From positions 1 through 64,000 of the forward strand of contig NZ_LAYZ01000024.1 in NCBI RefSeq assembly GCF_000986795.1: DNA of 64,000 nt, written 5' to 3'. This document shows, piece by piece, positions 9,579 through 19,348 of this stretch. The translations under genes and the position numbers were made by a program. Under the pieces are notes generated by a model that saw only the letters and a program-made list of their open reading frames with translations, ran no database searches and was not told the origin of the DNA. Numbering within the stretch: position 1 is the stretch's first letter; each line of letters opens with the position of its first letter. This DNA is from Salinicoccus sediminis. Lineage in GTDB: Bacteria > Bacillota > Bacilli > Staphylococcales > Salinicoccaceae.

Positions 9579-10768
9579 CAACCCTGCCACCTCTTGACGA
9601 TCGTACCGATGATCTCGACGCCGAGTGCCTGCTTGTCCATCTTCGGATAAGGCTGTTCAAAACCGTCGCTGAACAGCATGATGACCTCGTTGTCATCACT
9701 GTTCATCCCTATCTCTTTGTCCGAAACATCATTCATGACGATACAATCCGCATTTTTCTTTTCCAGCTTGGCTGCTGCGTACTTGCGCACATTGTCAGTC
9801 TCCGCGGCGAAGCCCACGACGAACATATCCCCTTTATGATCCCCTGCATACTGGAGGATGTCCTGCGTCTTTTTCAGTTCAATGGACAGTTCATCGTCAT
9901 CTTCAGATTTCTTCATTTTGGAACTCTGTACGTCCCGTGGTGTGAAATCGCTGACGGCCGCGGTGAAAATGCCGAGATCCGCATCCATATGGCCCTTGAC
10001 CGCCCCGAACATATCCGCAGTCGACTCCACATCGATCACTGTCACACCGGGCGGCGCGGGCAGGTTGACCGGGCCTGAGACGAGTACGACATCCGCGCCG
10101 CGCGCAGAGGCCGCTTCAGCGATCGCATATCCCATCTTACCGCTGGAATGGTTGGTCAGATAACGGATCGGGTCGATGGCCTCCCGGGTCGGGCCTGCTG
10201 TGATGAGCACTTTTTTGCCCTCAAGTGTCTTCTGAACCGTCAGCATACCCTCTATATAGGCTTTTATTTCAGGGACGTTTGCCATCCTGCCTTTTGCATT
10301 ATAGCCGCAGGCAAGGAAACCCGATTCCGCATCGATGAAATGATAGCCCTCTCCCATAAGCAGTTCTATATTGCGGCGGACGGCCGGCTGGTTGTACATA
10401 TGCACGTTCATGGCGGGGGCCATGATGACAGGTTTCGTGTTTGCAGCAAGTACATTGAGCAGCATATTGTCATAAATCCCGTTTGCCAGCTTGCCGATCG
10501 TATTTGCAGTGACCGGAACAACAGCGATTGCATCCGCCCACTCCCCAATTTTTATATGGGAGATGACAGAAGGATCTTCCTCTTTAAATGTATTCGTATA
10601 AACATGATTGCGCCCGATTGCCTGGAAGGCAAGAGGCGTTACGAATTCAAGTGCATTATCCGTGAGCACGACACGGACTGCATGTCCGGACTGTATCAGT
10701 TTACTCGTAAGATCGATTGCTTTATAGGCAGCGATGCCGCCTGTCACACCTATTACAATATTTGCCAT
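9578..10768 (-). CDS. coaBC: Bifunctional phosphopantothenoylcysteine decarboxylase/phosphopantothenate-cysteine ligase CoaBC
   Basis: Two consecutive steps of coenzyme A synthesis. The N-terminal FMN-dependent CoaC domain (about 1-180) begins IVIGVTGGIAAYK and has the PAMNVHM motif; FLACGYNAKGRM contains the active-site Cys region. The C-terminal CoaB ligase domain (about 185-396) has ITAGPTREAIDPIR and NHSSGKMG. The 396-residue length is normal. GAGGTG lies 5 nt before the ATG. A terminator-like hairpin stands between rpoZ and this gene, so expression may depend on read-through. coaD is in the same window at 57524. Confidence 0.96.
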   Translation of the reverse strand: MANIVIGVTGGIAAYKAIDLTSKLIQSGHAVRVVLTDNALEFVTPLAFQAIGRNHVYTNTFKEEDPSVISHIKIGEWADAIAVVPVTANTIGKLANGIYDNMLLNVLAANTKPVIMAPAMNVHMYNQPAVRRNIELLMGEGYHFIDAESGFLACGYNAKGRMANVPEIKAYIEGMLTVQKTLEGKKVLITAGPTREAIDPIRYLTNHSSGKMGYAIAEAASARGADVVLVSGPVNLPAPPGVTVIDVESTADMFGAVKGHMDADLGIFTAAVSDFTPRDVQSSKMKKSEDDDELSIELKKTQDILQYAGDHKGDMFVVGFAAETDNVRKYAAAKLEKKNADCIVMNDVSDKEIGMNSDDNEVIMLFSDGFEQPYPKMDKQALGVEIIGTIVKRWQG

Positions 10769-10782
10769 GTCCTCACCTCTTT

Positions 10783-10810
10783 AAAAAAAGCTGACAATGA
10801 ATTGTCAGCT
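10783..10810 (-). terminator. Terminator/attenuator hairpin between rpoZ and coaBC
   Basis: A 9-bp perfect stem, AGCTGACAA pairing TTGTCAGCT with a 4-nt loop, followed by seven Ts on the minus strand. It begins at the rpoZ stop codon and ends just before the coaBC Shine-Dalgarno. No strong promoter is visible downstream of it, so it probably reduces rather than ends transcription into coaBC-priA-fmt. Confidence 0.8.
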
Positions 10811-11002
10811 AGTGTTGTTCTGTCACTTTGTTTTCTGCGATTTCCTCTAAAGCCCGACTTACAGTCTTGAGTGTCTTATACTCATCCAGAATCAGATCTT
10901 CGGGTTCATCCTGCAGGTGTCGTGCGCGTTTGGCAGCCATGGTCACGACGAGATATTTGGAATCGACATTCTTTTTCAGTTCATGGATTGATGGGTAAAG
11001 CA

Positions 11003-11003
<1 letters not shown>
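10809..11003 (-). CDS. rpoZ: DNA-directed RNA polymerase omega subunit
   Basis: Small subunit that assists assembly of the beta' subunit into core RNA polymerase. The 64-residue sequence starts [17 protein letters not shown] and has the omega core [12 protein letters not shown] and a conserved [15 protein letters not shown] helix. The ATG overlaps the gmk stop (TAATG), so it is coupled to gmk. gmk-rpoZ-coaBC is the standard Firmicutes order. Confidence 0.95.
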
Positions 11004-11647
<644 letters not shown>

Positions 11648-11762
11648 TTATCTCTTAATGTATCATATCCAAGCCTGAAATTCATCATAAAATCACTGCA
11701 TCGACCAAACTCACCCATTTCATGTTAAAATACAGGATAGCAAATCACAGGAGGAACAGCCA

Positions 11763-13460
11763 ATGGCATTTGACGGCAACTTTGTCCATGCACTCACCGA
11801 TGAACTTTCAATATTGGAAAAAGGCAAGATCAATAAGATCCAGCAGATGGATGATACATCCCTCATACTCAAAATCCGCTCACAGCGGGCAAATCATAAT
11901 CTCCTGATCAGTGCACACCCGATGTATGCACGTTTCCATCTGACGCATCAGAAGTATGAATTCCCGTTCGACCCGCCGATGTTCCTGCGCGTCGCGAGAA
12001 AACATATCGAAGGCGGCATCATCAAAAGCATCCGGCAGATCGGCAACGACCGGCGGGTGGAATTCCATATCCAGTCCCGCAATGAGATCGGGGATGATGT
12101 CGGGCGCATACTCATCCTCGAGATCATGGGCAGGCACTCGAACATCATCATCACCGATGAACAATATAATATATTGGAAGGCATCAAGCACCTGACACCA
12201 AACAACAATGCCCGCACGATCATGCCGGGGTTCGCATACAAGGCACCCCCGACGGCGGAAAAGCTCAATCCGAGGACGGAGGAAATAGAAAAGCTGCCTT
12301 CCCGGATTGATTTCAACAGCGGCAAGGTAAGCAGACAGATCCTTGCCGCCGTTGAGGGATTCAGTCCGTTGTTCGTCCGGGAAATCGAGTACAACGCCGG
12401 GCACTTCAACATCCGCAACATCGTGCCCGCAGTCAGGGAGACACTCGCCAAGGCCGGGGAAATCCGCCCCTCCCTTTATGACGGGGGCGCAAGCGAGACA
12501 TTTTATCATACACCCCTTGGGCACCTCGGGGAACCCTCTGAAACTTTCGGTACGCTGTCTGAGCTCGCGGACCATTACTATCACAACCGCTACCAGACTG
12601 CACTGATCAAGCAGAAGGCGAATGATTACCTGAATGTCATCAGCCGGGAATATGAGCGCACGGAGCGGAAGATAGAAAAACTGAAGGGGGACCTGGGGGA
12701 AGCAGCTGAGAAAGATGTACATCAGAAATACGGGGAACTGCTCACCGCCTACATGCATCAGGTGCAGCCACACCAGGATTCCGTTACGGTGCTTGACTAT
12801 TACACAGGCGAAGAAGCCACCATACCACTCGAACCGGATATTTCACCGAGTGACAATGCCCAGAAATACTACAGCAGGTACAACAAGCTGAAAAAGCGTG
12901 AAAGCGAGGCGGCAAAGCAGCTCGACCAGGCGCGTATGGATATGGAGTACTTCTCGAACCTGCTCCATCAGATGGAAGAGATCACAACAGAAGAGGAAGT
13001 CGGGGAAATCCGTGAAGAACTGTATGAACAGGGCATCATCAAAGCGAGAAGGAGCAGCGGGAAGAAAAAGAAGAACCGTCAGATCCAGCTGCACCAGTTC
13101 CGGACAACCAACGGCCTGGATGTGCTGGTGGGCAAAAACAACAAGCAGAACGATTACCTGACATCAAGGAAAGCACAGAACAACCATCTGTGGTTCCATA
13201 CAAAAGATATTCCCGGTTCACATGTCGTCCTCACCCATCCGCCCGGCCAGATCGAAGAGCAGGACATACTGGAGGCCGCCATGCTTGCCTCCTACTTCTC
13301 AAAAGCGAAGGAATCCGAATCCGTACCCGTCGATTTCACAGAAATCAGGCATGTGCATAAGATCAGCGGAGCCAAGCCCGGATTTGTCACATATACAGAC
13401 CAGCAGACCGTGTTCGTGACTCCTGATGGGAAAAAAGTCGACAGCATGGCAGTGAAATAA
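11763..13460 (+). CDS. rqcH: Ribosome quality control protein RqcH (NFACT family; FbpA/YloA)
   Basis: Binds obstructed 50S subunits and recruits tRNA-Ala to add C-terminal alanine tails that mark stalled peptides for degradation. The family was earlier annotated as fibronectin-binding protein. NFACT-N occupies about residues 1-180, a HhH region and long charged coiled coil about 180-430, and the NFACT-R domain starts near 450 (LDVLVGKNNKQNDYL, HLWFHTKDIPGSHVVL). 565 residues. GGAGG lies 8 nt before the ATG. A weak -10 (TAAAAT, about 11723) precedes it. The partner-like S4 protein YlmH is encoded at 39647. It is the only plus-strand gene between gmk and the glycogen locus. Confidence 0.95.
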   Translation: MAFDGNFVHALTDELSILEKGKINKIQQMDDTSLILKIRSQRANHNLLISAHPMYARFHLTHQKYEFPFDPPMFLRVARKHIEGGIIKSIRQIGNDRRVEFHIQSRNEIGDDVGRILILEIMGRHSNIIITDEQYNILEGIKHLTPNNNARTIMPGFAYKAPPTAEKLNPRTEEIEKLPSRIDFNSGKVSRQILAAVEGFSPLFVREIEYNAGHFNIRNIVPAVRETLAKAGEIRPSLYDGGASETFYHTPLGHLGEPSETFGTLSELADHYYHNRYQTALIKQKANDYLNVISREYERTERKIEKLKGDLGEAAEKDVHQKYGELLTAYMHQVQPHQDSVTVLDYYTGEEATIPLEPDISPSDNAQKYYSRYNKLKKRESEAAKQLDQARMDMEYFSNLLHQMEEITTEEEVGEIREELYEQGIIKARRSSGKKKKNRQIQLHQFRTTNGLDVLVGKNNKQNDYLTSRKAQNNHLWFHTKDIPGSHVVLTHPPGQIEEQDILEAAMLASYFSKAKESESVPVDFTEIRHVHKISGAKPGFVTYTDQQTVFVTPDGKKVDSMAVK

Positions 13461-13474
13461 GATCCATCATGGGT

Positions 13475-13505
13475 ATACGGGCCCTTTGCGGCCCGTATTT
13501 TTTTG
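13475..13505 (+). terminator. Rho-independent terminator of rqcH
   Basis: A perfect 9-bp stem (ATACGGGCC/GGCCCGTAT) with a 6-nt loop, followed by seven Ts on the plus strand. From the minus side the stem has no T run, so it does not clearly serve glgA. A second imperfect GC stem at 13534-13559 next to glgA also lacks a T run. Confidence 0.88.
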
Positions 13506-13563
13506 ATTTTGGACAGGGTACACCCTCTGCCGGAAGTGCCTCCCTCAACGAGGAGGCGCTGCA

Positions 13564-14970
13564 TCATTTATCATACAATGCCGCATACTGCTGTGCGGAA
13601 GCCGTCCAGCTGTAATCGGAAGCTGCCATATTCCTGCACAGTGCATCCATGTGTTCCAGTGACCTGTACAATTTCAGGCTATACTTGAGCCTGTCCAGCA
13701 ATTCGTGCGCATTGTAGTTGGCAAACGACAGGCCGTTTCCTGTATGGTCATATTCGTCATACGGTATGACAGTGTCCTTCAGCCCTCCGGTCTCCCTTAC
13801 GATCGGCGCACTCAAATAGCGGATCGCAATCAGCTGGCCGAGACCGCATGGTTCAAAAAGGCTCGGCATGATGAAGAAATCACCTGAAGCGTAAATCCTT
13901 CTGGCAAATGGTTCGCTGAAACCGAGTGTGACGTGGACTTTCCCGGGGAAATGCGCTTCAAGTAACCTGAAATACTCTTCATATTCAGCGTCACCGGAGC
14001 CGAGAACCACTAGCTGGACGTCCGATTCGAGAAATTCATGCATAATGTGCCTGATGAGGTCCAGTCCTTTTTGGGCGACGAGCCGGGTGACGACACCGTA
14101 CATCGGTATGCGTTCATCCACTTTGAATCCAAGCGCTTCCTGCATGGCTGTCTTATTCGCCAGTTTGTCGGCGCGCGAAGATTTGAACTGCTGGCTGAGG
14201 GCAGGGTCCGAGAGCGGATCATAGTCCTTCGTGTCCAGGCCGTTGAGGATGCCGTACAGGTCGCCGCGCCTGTCGGCAAGCACCGGTTCCAGCCCCTCCC
14301 CGAAAAAGGGGGTGAGGATTTCATCCGCATAGGTTTCGGAAACCGTTGTTATGATATCCGCATGATAGATTGCCGCCTTCATCATGTTCATCATCCCGTG
14401 CCACTCAAAACCTGCAAAGTGTTCCATGCCGAGATCGAGCATTTCTCCGAATCCTGAATGCTCGAACCATCCCTGGTATTTTATGTTATGAATCGTATAG
14501 ACCGTCTTCATGCCGGGGTGCGGCCGTTTTATACTGCCGATCGCGACAGCGGCACCGGTCTGCCAGTCATGGCAGTGGAGCACATCGAAATGTTCTTCAG
14601 TGCGGTACATGAACTCTATGATTGCATTGGAGAAAAAGATGAATCGCTCGCCGTCATCGACATAGCCGTACAGGCCGTCACGGTTGAAATAATATTCATT
14701 GTCGACAAAATAGTAGTCGACACCCCGGTCCCGGCGCTTCAGGATGCGCGTATACTGGTTGCGCCAGCCGACCGGCGTGCTGAAGACGAAGACTTCCTCC
14801 ATATCGGGACGGTAACCGGACTCTATGATCTCCTTATAGAGCGGCAGTATGACAGAAACCTCCACTTCCTGCTCTGCCAGGGCCTGGGGCAGGCTGCCGG
14901 CGACATCCGCCAGCCCCCCGGATTTTATAAAGGGGGTACATTCACTCGCTGCAAAAAGCACGTGTTTCAT
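13564..14970 (-). CDS. glgA: Glycogen synthase GlgA (ADP-glucose, GT5)
   Basis: Extends alpha-1,4-glucan chains from ADP-glucose. Bacterial GT5 features are present: the ADP-glucose-binding KSGGL motif at residues 16-20, DVAGSLPQAL after it, HCHDW near 132, and the C-terminal GT-B signature FEPCGLGQLIAIRYL. 468 residues, typical length. AAGGAGG lies 10 nt before the ATG. It is the last gene of glgB-glgC-glgD-glgA, 20 nt after glgD. No strong terminator was found after it. Confidence 0.95.
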   Translation of the reverse strand: MKHVLFAASECTPFIKSGGLADVAGSLPQALAEQEVEVSVILPLYKEIIESGYRPDMEEVFVFSTPVGWRNQYTRILKRRDRGVDYYFVDNEYYFNRDGLYGYVDDGERFIFFSNAIIEFMYRTEEHFDVLHCHDWQTGAAVAIGSIKRPHPGMKTVYTIHNIKYQGWFEHSGFGEMLDLGMEHFAGFEWHGMMNMMKAAIYHADIITTVSETYADEILTPFFGEGLEPVLADRRGDLYGILNGLDTKDYDPLSDPALSQQFKSSRADKLANKTAMQEALGFKVDERIPMYGVVTRLVAQKGLDLIRHIMHEFLESDVQLVVLGSGDAEYEEYFRLLEAHFPGKVHVTLGFSEPFARRIYASGDFFIMPSLFEPCGLGQLIAIRYLSAPIVRETGGLKDTVIPYDEYDHTGNGLSFANYNAHELLDRLKYSLKLYRSLEHMDALCRNMAASDYSWTASAQQYAALYDK

Positions 14971-14990
14971 GTAACGACCGCCTCCTTCTT

Positions 14991-16097
14991 TTAAATGGTG
15001 GACCGCTTCGCAATGATATACGGTTTGTCCTCTGAACCGATGAGCATGCGGCCTTCTGTAATTGTGACATTTTTATCCAGGATTACATTTTCCAGATATG
15101 CCCCACGGCCAATCGTACAATTCGCGAAAACCACTGAGTTTTTAACAGTTGCCCCTTCTTGGATTGTGGCATTTCTGGAGATGACAGAGTACTCCACTGT
15201 TCCTTCAATCATGACGCCATTGGCGACAATTGAAGATTTAACATCACTGCCCTTCTTGTACAGCGCCGGCGGATTCGTGCTGATCTTCGTTTTCACAAGG
15301 TTTTCACCATGAAAGAAATCACGGTATCTTTCATTTCCGAGGAGCGACATGCTGTTTTTGAAGTACGCCTGTACTGTATGGAAATAATAGGTAATCCCTT
15401 CAATGTCAAAATAGTCTGTCCGGAACCGGTTCAGCTGCTCACGGATGCCGTTGTGGAACAGGTTCGGCTTGTAGTTGTCTATGCAGTAGCGCACTATATC
15501 AAGCAGCACCTGCTTTTTGATGATGAACATGCCCGTATAGATGTGATTGTTATTCCTGTCATTATTGAAACCGGTAAGGCTGTCACCTTCCGTCAGAAGT
15601 TTCAGCATCTGTGCGCTTGGTATATTCTCCTGCGGCCGCCTCTCTGCGACGAAAGTGATATCATTATCCTGCTCCTTATGATAACGGATCGCATCTTTGC
15701 AATTGGCGTTCGTAATGAACTGCGAACCGGCGACCATGACGTGATTGCCTTTGAAACGGTCGAACAGATCCCAGTGATTATGGAAATGCTTCAGGTCCCC
15801 TTCGGAAATGTCGGAAGGGTCGTTCCAGTCCGGAGGCAGGATGAATATCCTCGAATTCCTGCCTTCGAAGCCGAAGTCCTCCTTGCGGCTCAGATGGTCG
15901 AGCAGCGACCTGAATTTATTGCCGGCGAATACACCGACGGTCTTTATGCCCGAGTCGGACATGTTCGTCAGTGCAAAATCAATCAGACGGTACCTTCCCA
16001 TGAACGGCACGGATCCTCCGCTTCTGAAATATGTCAGTTCCTCCAGGTCATCCTGTTCCGCCTGCAGGTTCACCAGCCCAAGGACATCTCTATGCAT
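14991..16097 (-). CDS. glgD: ADP-glucose pyrophosphorylase regulatory subunit GlgD
   Basis: Pairs with GlgC in Firmicutes to form the heteromeric ADP-glucose pyrophosphorylase. The nucleotidyltransferase fold and C-terminal left-handed beta-helix are present ([17 protein letters not shown] near the N-terminus; hexapeptide-like repeats from about residue 280). The nucleotide-binding GGxGxRL loop of GlgC is missing ([20 protein letters not shown] instead), which is diagnostic of GlgD. The start is the ATG overlapping the glgC stop by 8 nt, with GGGAGG upstream; a longer frame into glgC has no ribosome site. 368 residues. Confidence 0.93.
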   Translation of the reverse strand: MHRDVLGLVNLQAEQDDLEELTYFRSGGSVPFMGRYRLIDFALTNMSDSGIKTVGVFAGNKFRSLLDHLSRKEDFGFEGRNSRIFILPPDWNDPSDISEGDLKHFHNHWDLFDRFKGNHVMVAGSQFITNANCKDAIRYHKEQDNDITFVAERRPQENIPSAQMLKLLTEGDSLTGFNNDRNNNHIYTGMFIIKKQVLLDIVRYCIDNYKPNLFHNGIREQLNRFRTDYFDIEGITYYFHTVQAYFKNSMSLLGNERYRDFFHGENLVKTKISTNPPALYKKGSDVKSSIVANGVMIEGTVEYSVISRNATIQEGATVKNSVVFANCTIGRGAYLENVILDKNVTITEGRMLIGSEDKPYIIAKRSTI

Positions 16098-17247
16098 TTT
16101 TTCCGCCTCCCTTACCCATATAGTCTCCCAAAGTCCCTTCACTCAATACAACGGGCTCATCACCGTCCGCCCGCACCACCGTCCCCGCCGGCACTTTGAG
16201 ACCGGTGGTCACGATGACGCGCTCCAGTATGACGTTATCCCCGATTACGGCATCGGGAAGTATGATGGAGGATTTCACGTCCGATCCCCCGCCTGTCTCC
16301 ACGCCTGTGAACAGTACTGAATCTTCGATTCTGCCCTCTATGAACGAGCCGGAGGAAATCAGCGAATTGGTGATTTCAGCGGTCTTACCTATATACTCCG
16401 GCGGCCTGTTCTCTTCGTTCGGATACGTCGCCCATGTTTTGGACCGGAGCATTGTCTGGAAATCCTCTTTGAGGAGATCCATGTTCGCTTCCCAGTAACT
16501 GGCGACAGTTCCGACATCCTTCCAGTAGCCGTCGAATCTGTAGGCGAATAAAAGCCTCTGATCCAAAAGCAGTTTCGGTATGATATCCTTGCCGAAATCA
16601 TGATCGCTCGATTCATCCTTTTCATCCTCGAGCAGATAGGGCCTGATGACATCCCACTTGAAAATATAGATTCCCATCGAGGCGAGGTTGTTTTTCGGAT
16701 GTTCGGGCTTCTCATCAAATTCGTAGATGCTGAGGTCTTCATTGGTATTCAGGATGCCGAAACGGCTTGCTTCCTCCATCGGTACTTCAATGACGGAAAT
16801 TGTCGCATCCGCTTCCCTTGCCCTGTGGAAGTCGAGCATTTTCGTATAATCCATCTGATACACATGGTCACCGCTCAGGATCAGCAGCTCATCCGGTTCA
16901 AACTGTTCGACATAATTCAAATTTTTGACGATGGCATCCGCCGTCCCGGAAAACCACGAACCGCCCTCCCTGTCAGAGAATGGGGCGAGCACACTGACAC
17001 CGCCGGTCTGTCTCTCCAGCCCCCACGGCTTGCCGATGCCGATGTGTTTATTGAGCATGAGCGGGGAGTACTGCACCACCACTCCGACCGTCGAAATATC
17101 CGAGTTGGCCAGGTTGCTCATCGTAAAGTCGATGATCCTGTACTTACCCCCGAACGGGACTGCCGGTTTTGCAATGTCTTTCGTCAATTCCCCGAGCCTC
17201 GTTCCCTTTCCCCCGGCCAAAAGCATCGCTACAACTTTGGACGTCAT
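16090..17247 (-). CDS. glgC: Glucose-1-phosphate adenylyltransferase GlgC
   Basis: Makes ADP-glucose from glucose-1-phosphate and ATP, the committed step of glycogen synthesis. Nucleotide loop [15 protein letters not shown] lies at residues 8-22, followed by [26 protein letters not shown] and a C-terminal beta-helix. About 385 residues. The start is the second in-frame ATG, one nucleotide into the gap after the glgB stop, because GGGGG lies 8 nt before it; the first ATG lacks a ribosome site. Coupled to glgB upstream and glgD downstream. Confidence 0.95.
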   Translation of the reverse strand: MTSKVVAMLLAGGKGTRLGELTKDIAKPAVPFGGKYRIIDFTMSNLANSDISTVGVVVQYSPLMLNKHIGIGKPWGLERQTGGVSVLAPFSDREGGSWFSGTADAIVKNLNYVEQFEPDELLILSGDHVYQMDYTKMLDFHRAREADATISVIEVPMEEASRFGILNTNEDLSIYEFDEKPEHPKNNLASMGIYIFKWDVIRPYLLEDEKDESSDHDFGKDIIPKLLLDQRLLFAYRFDGYWKDVGTVASYWEANMDLLKEDFQTMLRSKTWATYPNEENRPPEYIGKTAEITNSLISSGSFIEGRIEDSVLFTGVETGGGSDVKSSIILPDAVIGDNVILERVIVTTGLKVPAGTVVRADGDEPVVLSEGTLGDYMGKGGGKNA

Positions 17248-17248
17248 A

Positions 17249-19177
17249 TTATATACCCCCATCTGGATTATTTTCTATTTCAAACACCTGGAATGCCAGG
17301 GGTGCCACCGTCACCTTTATATGCTGATTTTCCCTGATGTGGTGTTCATCGAAGCTGAAATGCCGTCCGGGGTTCGTCACACCGGAACCGGAAAATTCCG
17401 TACTGTCACTGTTGAACACTTCCCTGTACGTGCCCGGCGACGGCACCGGAATCTTAAAATCATGATAGACATCCGGCCTGTAGTTCAGTATGCAGACTTT
17501 GAATGCCGCCCCCGCCCGCCTCGCGTAGCTGAAGACAGAATGCACTTTGTCATCGACGACGAGCCACCTGAACCCCTCCGGATCATAATCCGCCCTGTAG
17601 AATTCGGGATTGAACCTGTAGAGCCGGTTCAGGGACTGTACGTACTTTTTCAGTGCCCGGTGATAAGGATAGTCCAGAAGATGCCAGTCGACCTGCTCTT
17701 TGTCCTTCCATTCATGATACATGCCGATTTCCTGTCCCATGAATAAAAGCTGTTTGCCCGGCTCCGACATCTGGCTGCCGTACAGGAGGCGTGCCTGGGC
17801 GAACTGCTGCCACTGGTCGCCGTACATCTTCCCCACAATGGATTTTTTCCCGTGGACCACCTCATCATGTGACAGTGGCAGTACATAGTTTTCATTGTAC
17901 TTATAGGCAAGCGAGAACGTCATACGGTTGTGGAAGTAGTCCCTGTGGCTGAAATCCTTGTCCATATAGGAGAGCCTGTCATGCATCCAGCCGAGGTCCC
18001 ATTTGAAGTTGAATCCCAGACCGCCGGCATCCACAGGCGAGGTCACCATCGGTGTATCCGAAGAGTCCTCCGCCATCATGAGCAGCGATTCATCATAATC
18101 GAAGACCGCCGCATTCAGCTTTTTCAGGAAACTCACGCCTGCTTTGTTCACCTCTGTACCATCACTGTTGTAGATCTTCTCGTGTGGTTCATGATTTTCA
18201 AAGTTCAGGTCGATCATGCTGTGCACAGCATCTATACGGAGACCGTCCACATGGAATTCCCGGAACCAGAACATCGCAGCCGAGATGAGGAATGACTGGA
18301 TTTCCGGGCGGCCATAGTCGAATGTCAGCGTCCCCCACTGCCTTTTATCCGCAATGCGCGAATCCGGATGTTCATAGGTCGGTGTGCCGTCAAACAGACG
18401 CAGACCGTGGTCATCCCTGCAGAAATGGGCGGGAACGTAATCCATGATCACCCCGATCTCCGCCCGGTGCAGTTCATTGATCAGGAATTTCAGCCCTTCG
18501 GGGTCCCCGTAGCGGCTTGTTGCAGAGAAGTATCCCGTCACCTGGTACCCCCAGGAGAGGTCAAAAGGGTATTCTGTAAGCGGCAGGAATTCCACGTGGG
18601 TGTACTCCATCTCCCTGAGGTAGGGAATCAGCGCCTCTGCCGTTTCCCTGTAGGAATAATGGGCAAGGTCGGTCAGTTCATCATCTGTAAGTCCCCCTGT
18701 TCTGGTGACAGGATGCTTCATCCACGTCCCCAGATGCATTTCATATATGCTTATCGGGGACCGGTAGACATTCGAGCAGCTGCGCCGTTTGAGCCAGGCA
18801 TCATCCGTAAATTCAAATTCATCCGCATGGATGATGCTTGCGGTGGCCGGACGCTTTTCATGATAGAAGCCGTAAGGGTCTGACTTGAGATGGGAAGTTC
18901 CGTCAAAGTGGATCCTGTATTTATAAGTATCACCGATGGACAATTCCCCGCTCCTGAAGATCCACAGGCCGTCATCCCCGAGCCGTTCAAAGTCCATGCC
19001 CCTGCCGGTGTAGTCATTCGCGTCACATGCGAGCTGCACATGATCCGCTTTCGGCGCCCATGTGATGAAACGCATTTCCCCCTCCGGCCCGGGATGGGCG
19101 CCCATAAATTCATAGGCACGGTAGTGATTCCCCTGATGGAAAAGATATTTGTCCAGATCAAAGTCATCTTTGCTCAA
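17249..19177 (-). CDS. glgB: 1,4-alpha-glucan branching enzyme GlgB
   Basis: GH13 enzyme that creates alpha-1,6 branches in glycogen. An N-terminal CBM48 module comes first, then the barrel: nucleophile region [12 protein letters not shown] (about residue 310), acid MAEDSSD (about 367), transition-state Asp [10 protein letters not shown] (about 435). The length of about 642 is normal. First gene of the glycogen-synthesis arm. The start is uncertain: TTG at 19177 has GGGG 8 nt upstream; GTG at 19186 abuts the Shine-Dalgarno-like AAAGGGG. The TTG is preferred. Confidence 0.94.
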   Translation of the reverse strand: MSKDDFDLDKYLFHQGNHYRAYEFMGAHPGPEGEMRFITWAPKADHVQLACDANDYTGRGMDFERLGDDGLWIFRSGELSIGDTYKYRIHFDGTSHLKSDPYGFYHEKRPATASIIHADEFEFTDDAWLKRRSCSNVYRSPISIYEMHLGTWMKHPVTRTGGLTDDELTDLAHYSYRETAEALIPYLREMEYTHVEFLPLTEYPFDLSWGYQVTGYFSATSRYGDPEGLKFLINELHRAEIGVIMDYVPAHFCRDDHGLRLFDGTPTYEHPDSRIADKRQWGTLTFDYGRPEIQSFLISAAMFWFREFHVDGLRIDAVHSMIDLNFENHEPHEKIYNSDGTEVNKAGVSFLKKLNAAVFDYDESLLMMAEDSSDTPMVTSPVDAGGLGFNFKWDLGWMHDRLSYMDKDFSHRDYFHNRMTFSLAYKYNENYVLPLSHDEVVHGKKSIVGKMYGDQWQQFAQARLLYGSQMSEPGKQLLFMGQEIGMYHEWKDKEQVDWHLLDYPYHRALKKYVQSLNRLYRFNPEFYRADYDPEGFRWLVVDDKVHSVFSYARRAGAAFKVCILNYRPDVYHDFKIPVPSPGTYREVFNSDSTEFSGSGVTNPGRHFSFDEHHIRENQHIKVTVAPLAFQVFEIENNPDGGI

Positions 19178-19186
19178 AAAATCCAC

Positions 19187-19348
19187 CCCTTTCGGTTATA
19201 CTGTGGTTATATCCTTATTCGCAAGTATACAACTGTTCAGAAAGAAAAAACTTGGATCAATACAATTCTATCAAAATTTTCAAAAAATTAATATTTTTTT
19301 ATCATTACGTTTAAAATACTCTGCCTGAAAAGGGATATGGAGGAACCT
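19187..19348. other. AT-rich divergent intergenic region of the glycogen locus
   Basis: About 160 nt separate the two arms of the locus and are much more AT-rich than their surroundings. Candidate elements: minus-strand TATACT at 19225-19230 and TATAAC at 19195-19200 (the latter lies too close to the glgB start to be comfortable), and plus-strand TAAAAT about 19311-19316. None has a convincing -35 partner, so promoter positions are unresolved. No operator repeat was recognised. Confidence 0.4.

Noticed and set aside
11880-12773. 297-residue minus-strand frame inside rqcH
   Set aside because: It is a mirror of the RqcH codons; the rqcH frame has NFACT motifs and a good start site.
13534-13559. 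GC hairpin next to the glgA stop as a terminator
   Set aside because: The stem is imperfect and no T run follows on either strand.
19195-19224. TTGCGA-18-TATAAC as the glgB promoter
   Set aside because: The predicted start point would fall at or inside the ribosome site, leaving no usable leader; kept only as a note in the intergenic entry.
19311-19335. SigB-like GTTT...GGGATA before pulA
   Set aside because: The spacing is about 17 nt after GTTTAA rather than the usual 12-15, and the -10 part would overlap the ribosome site.
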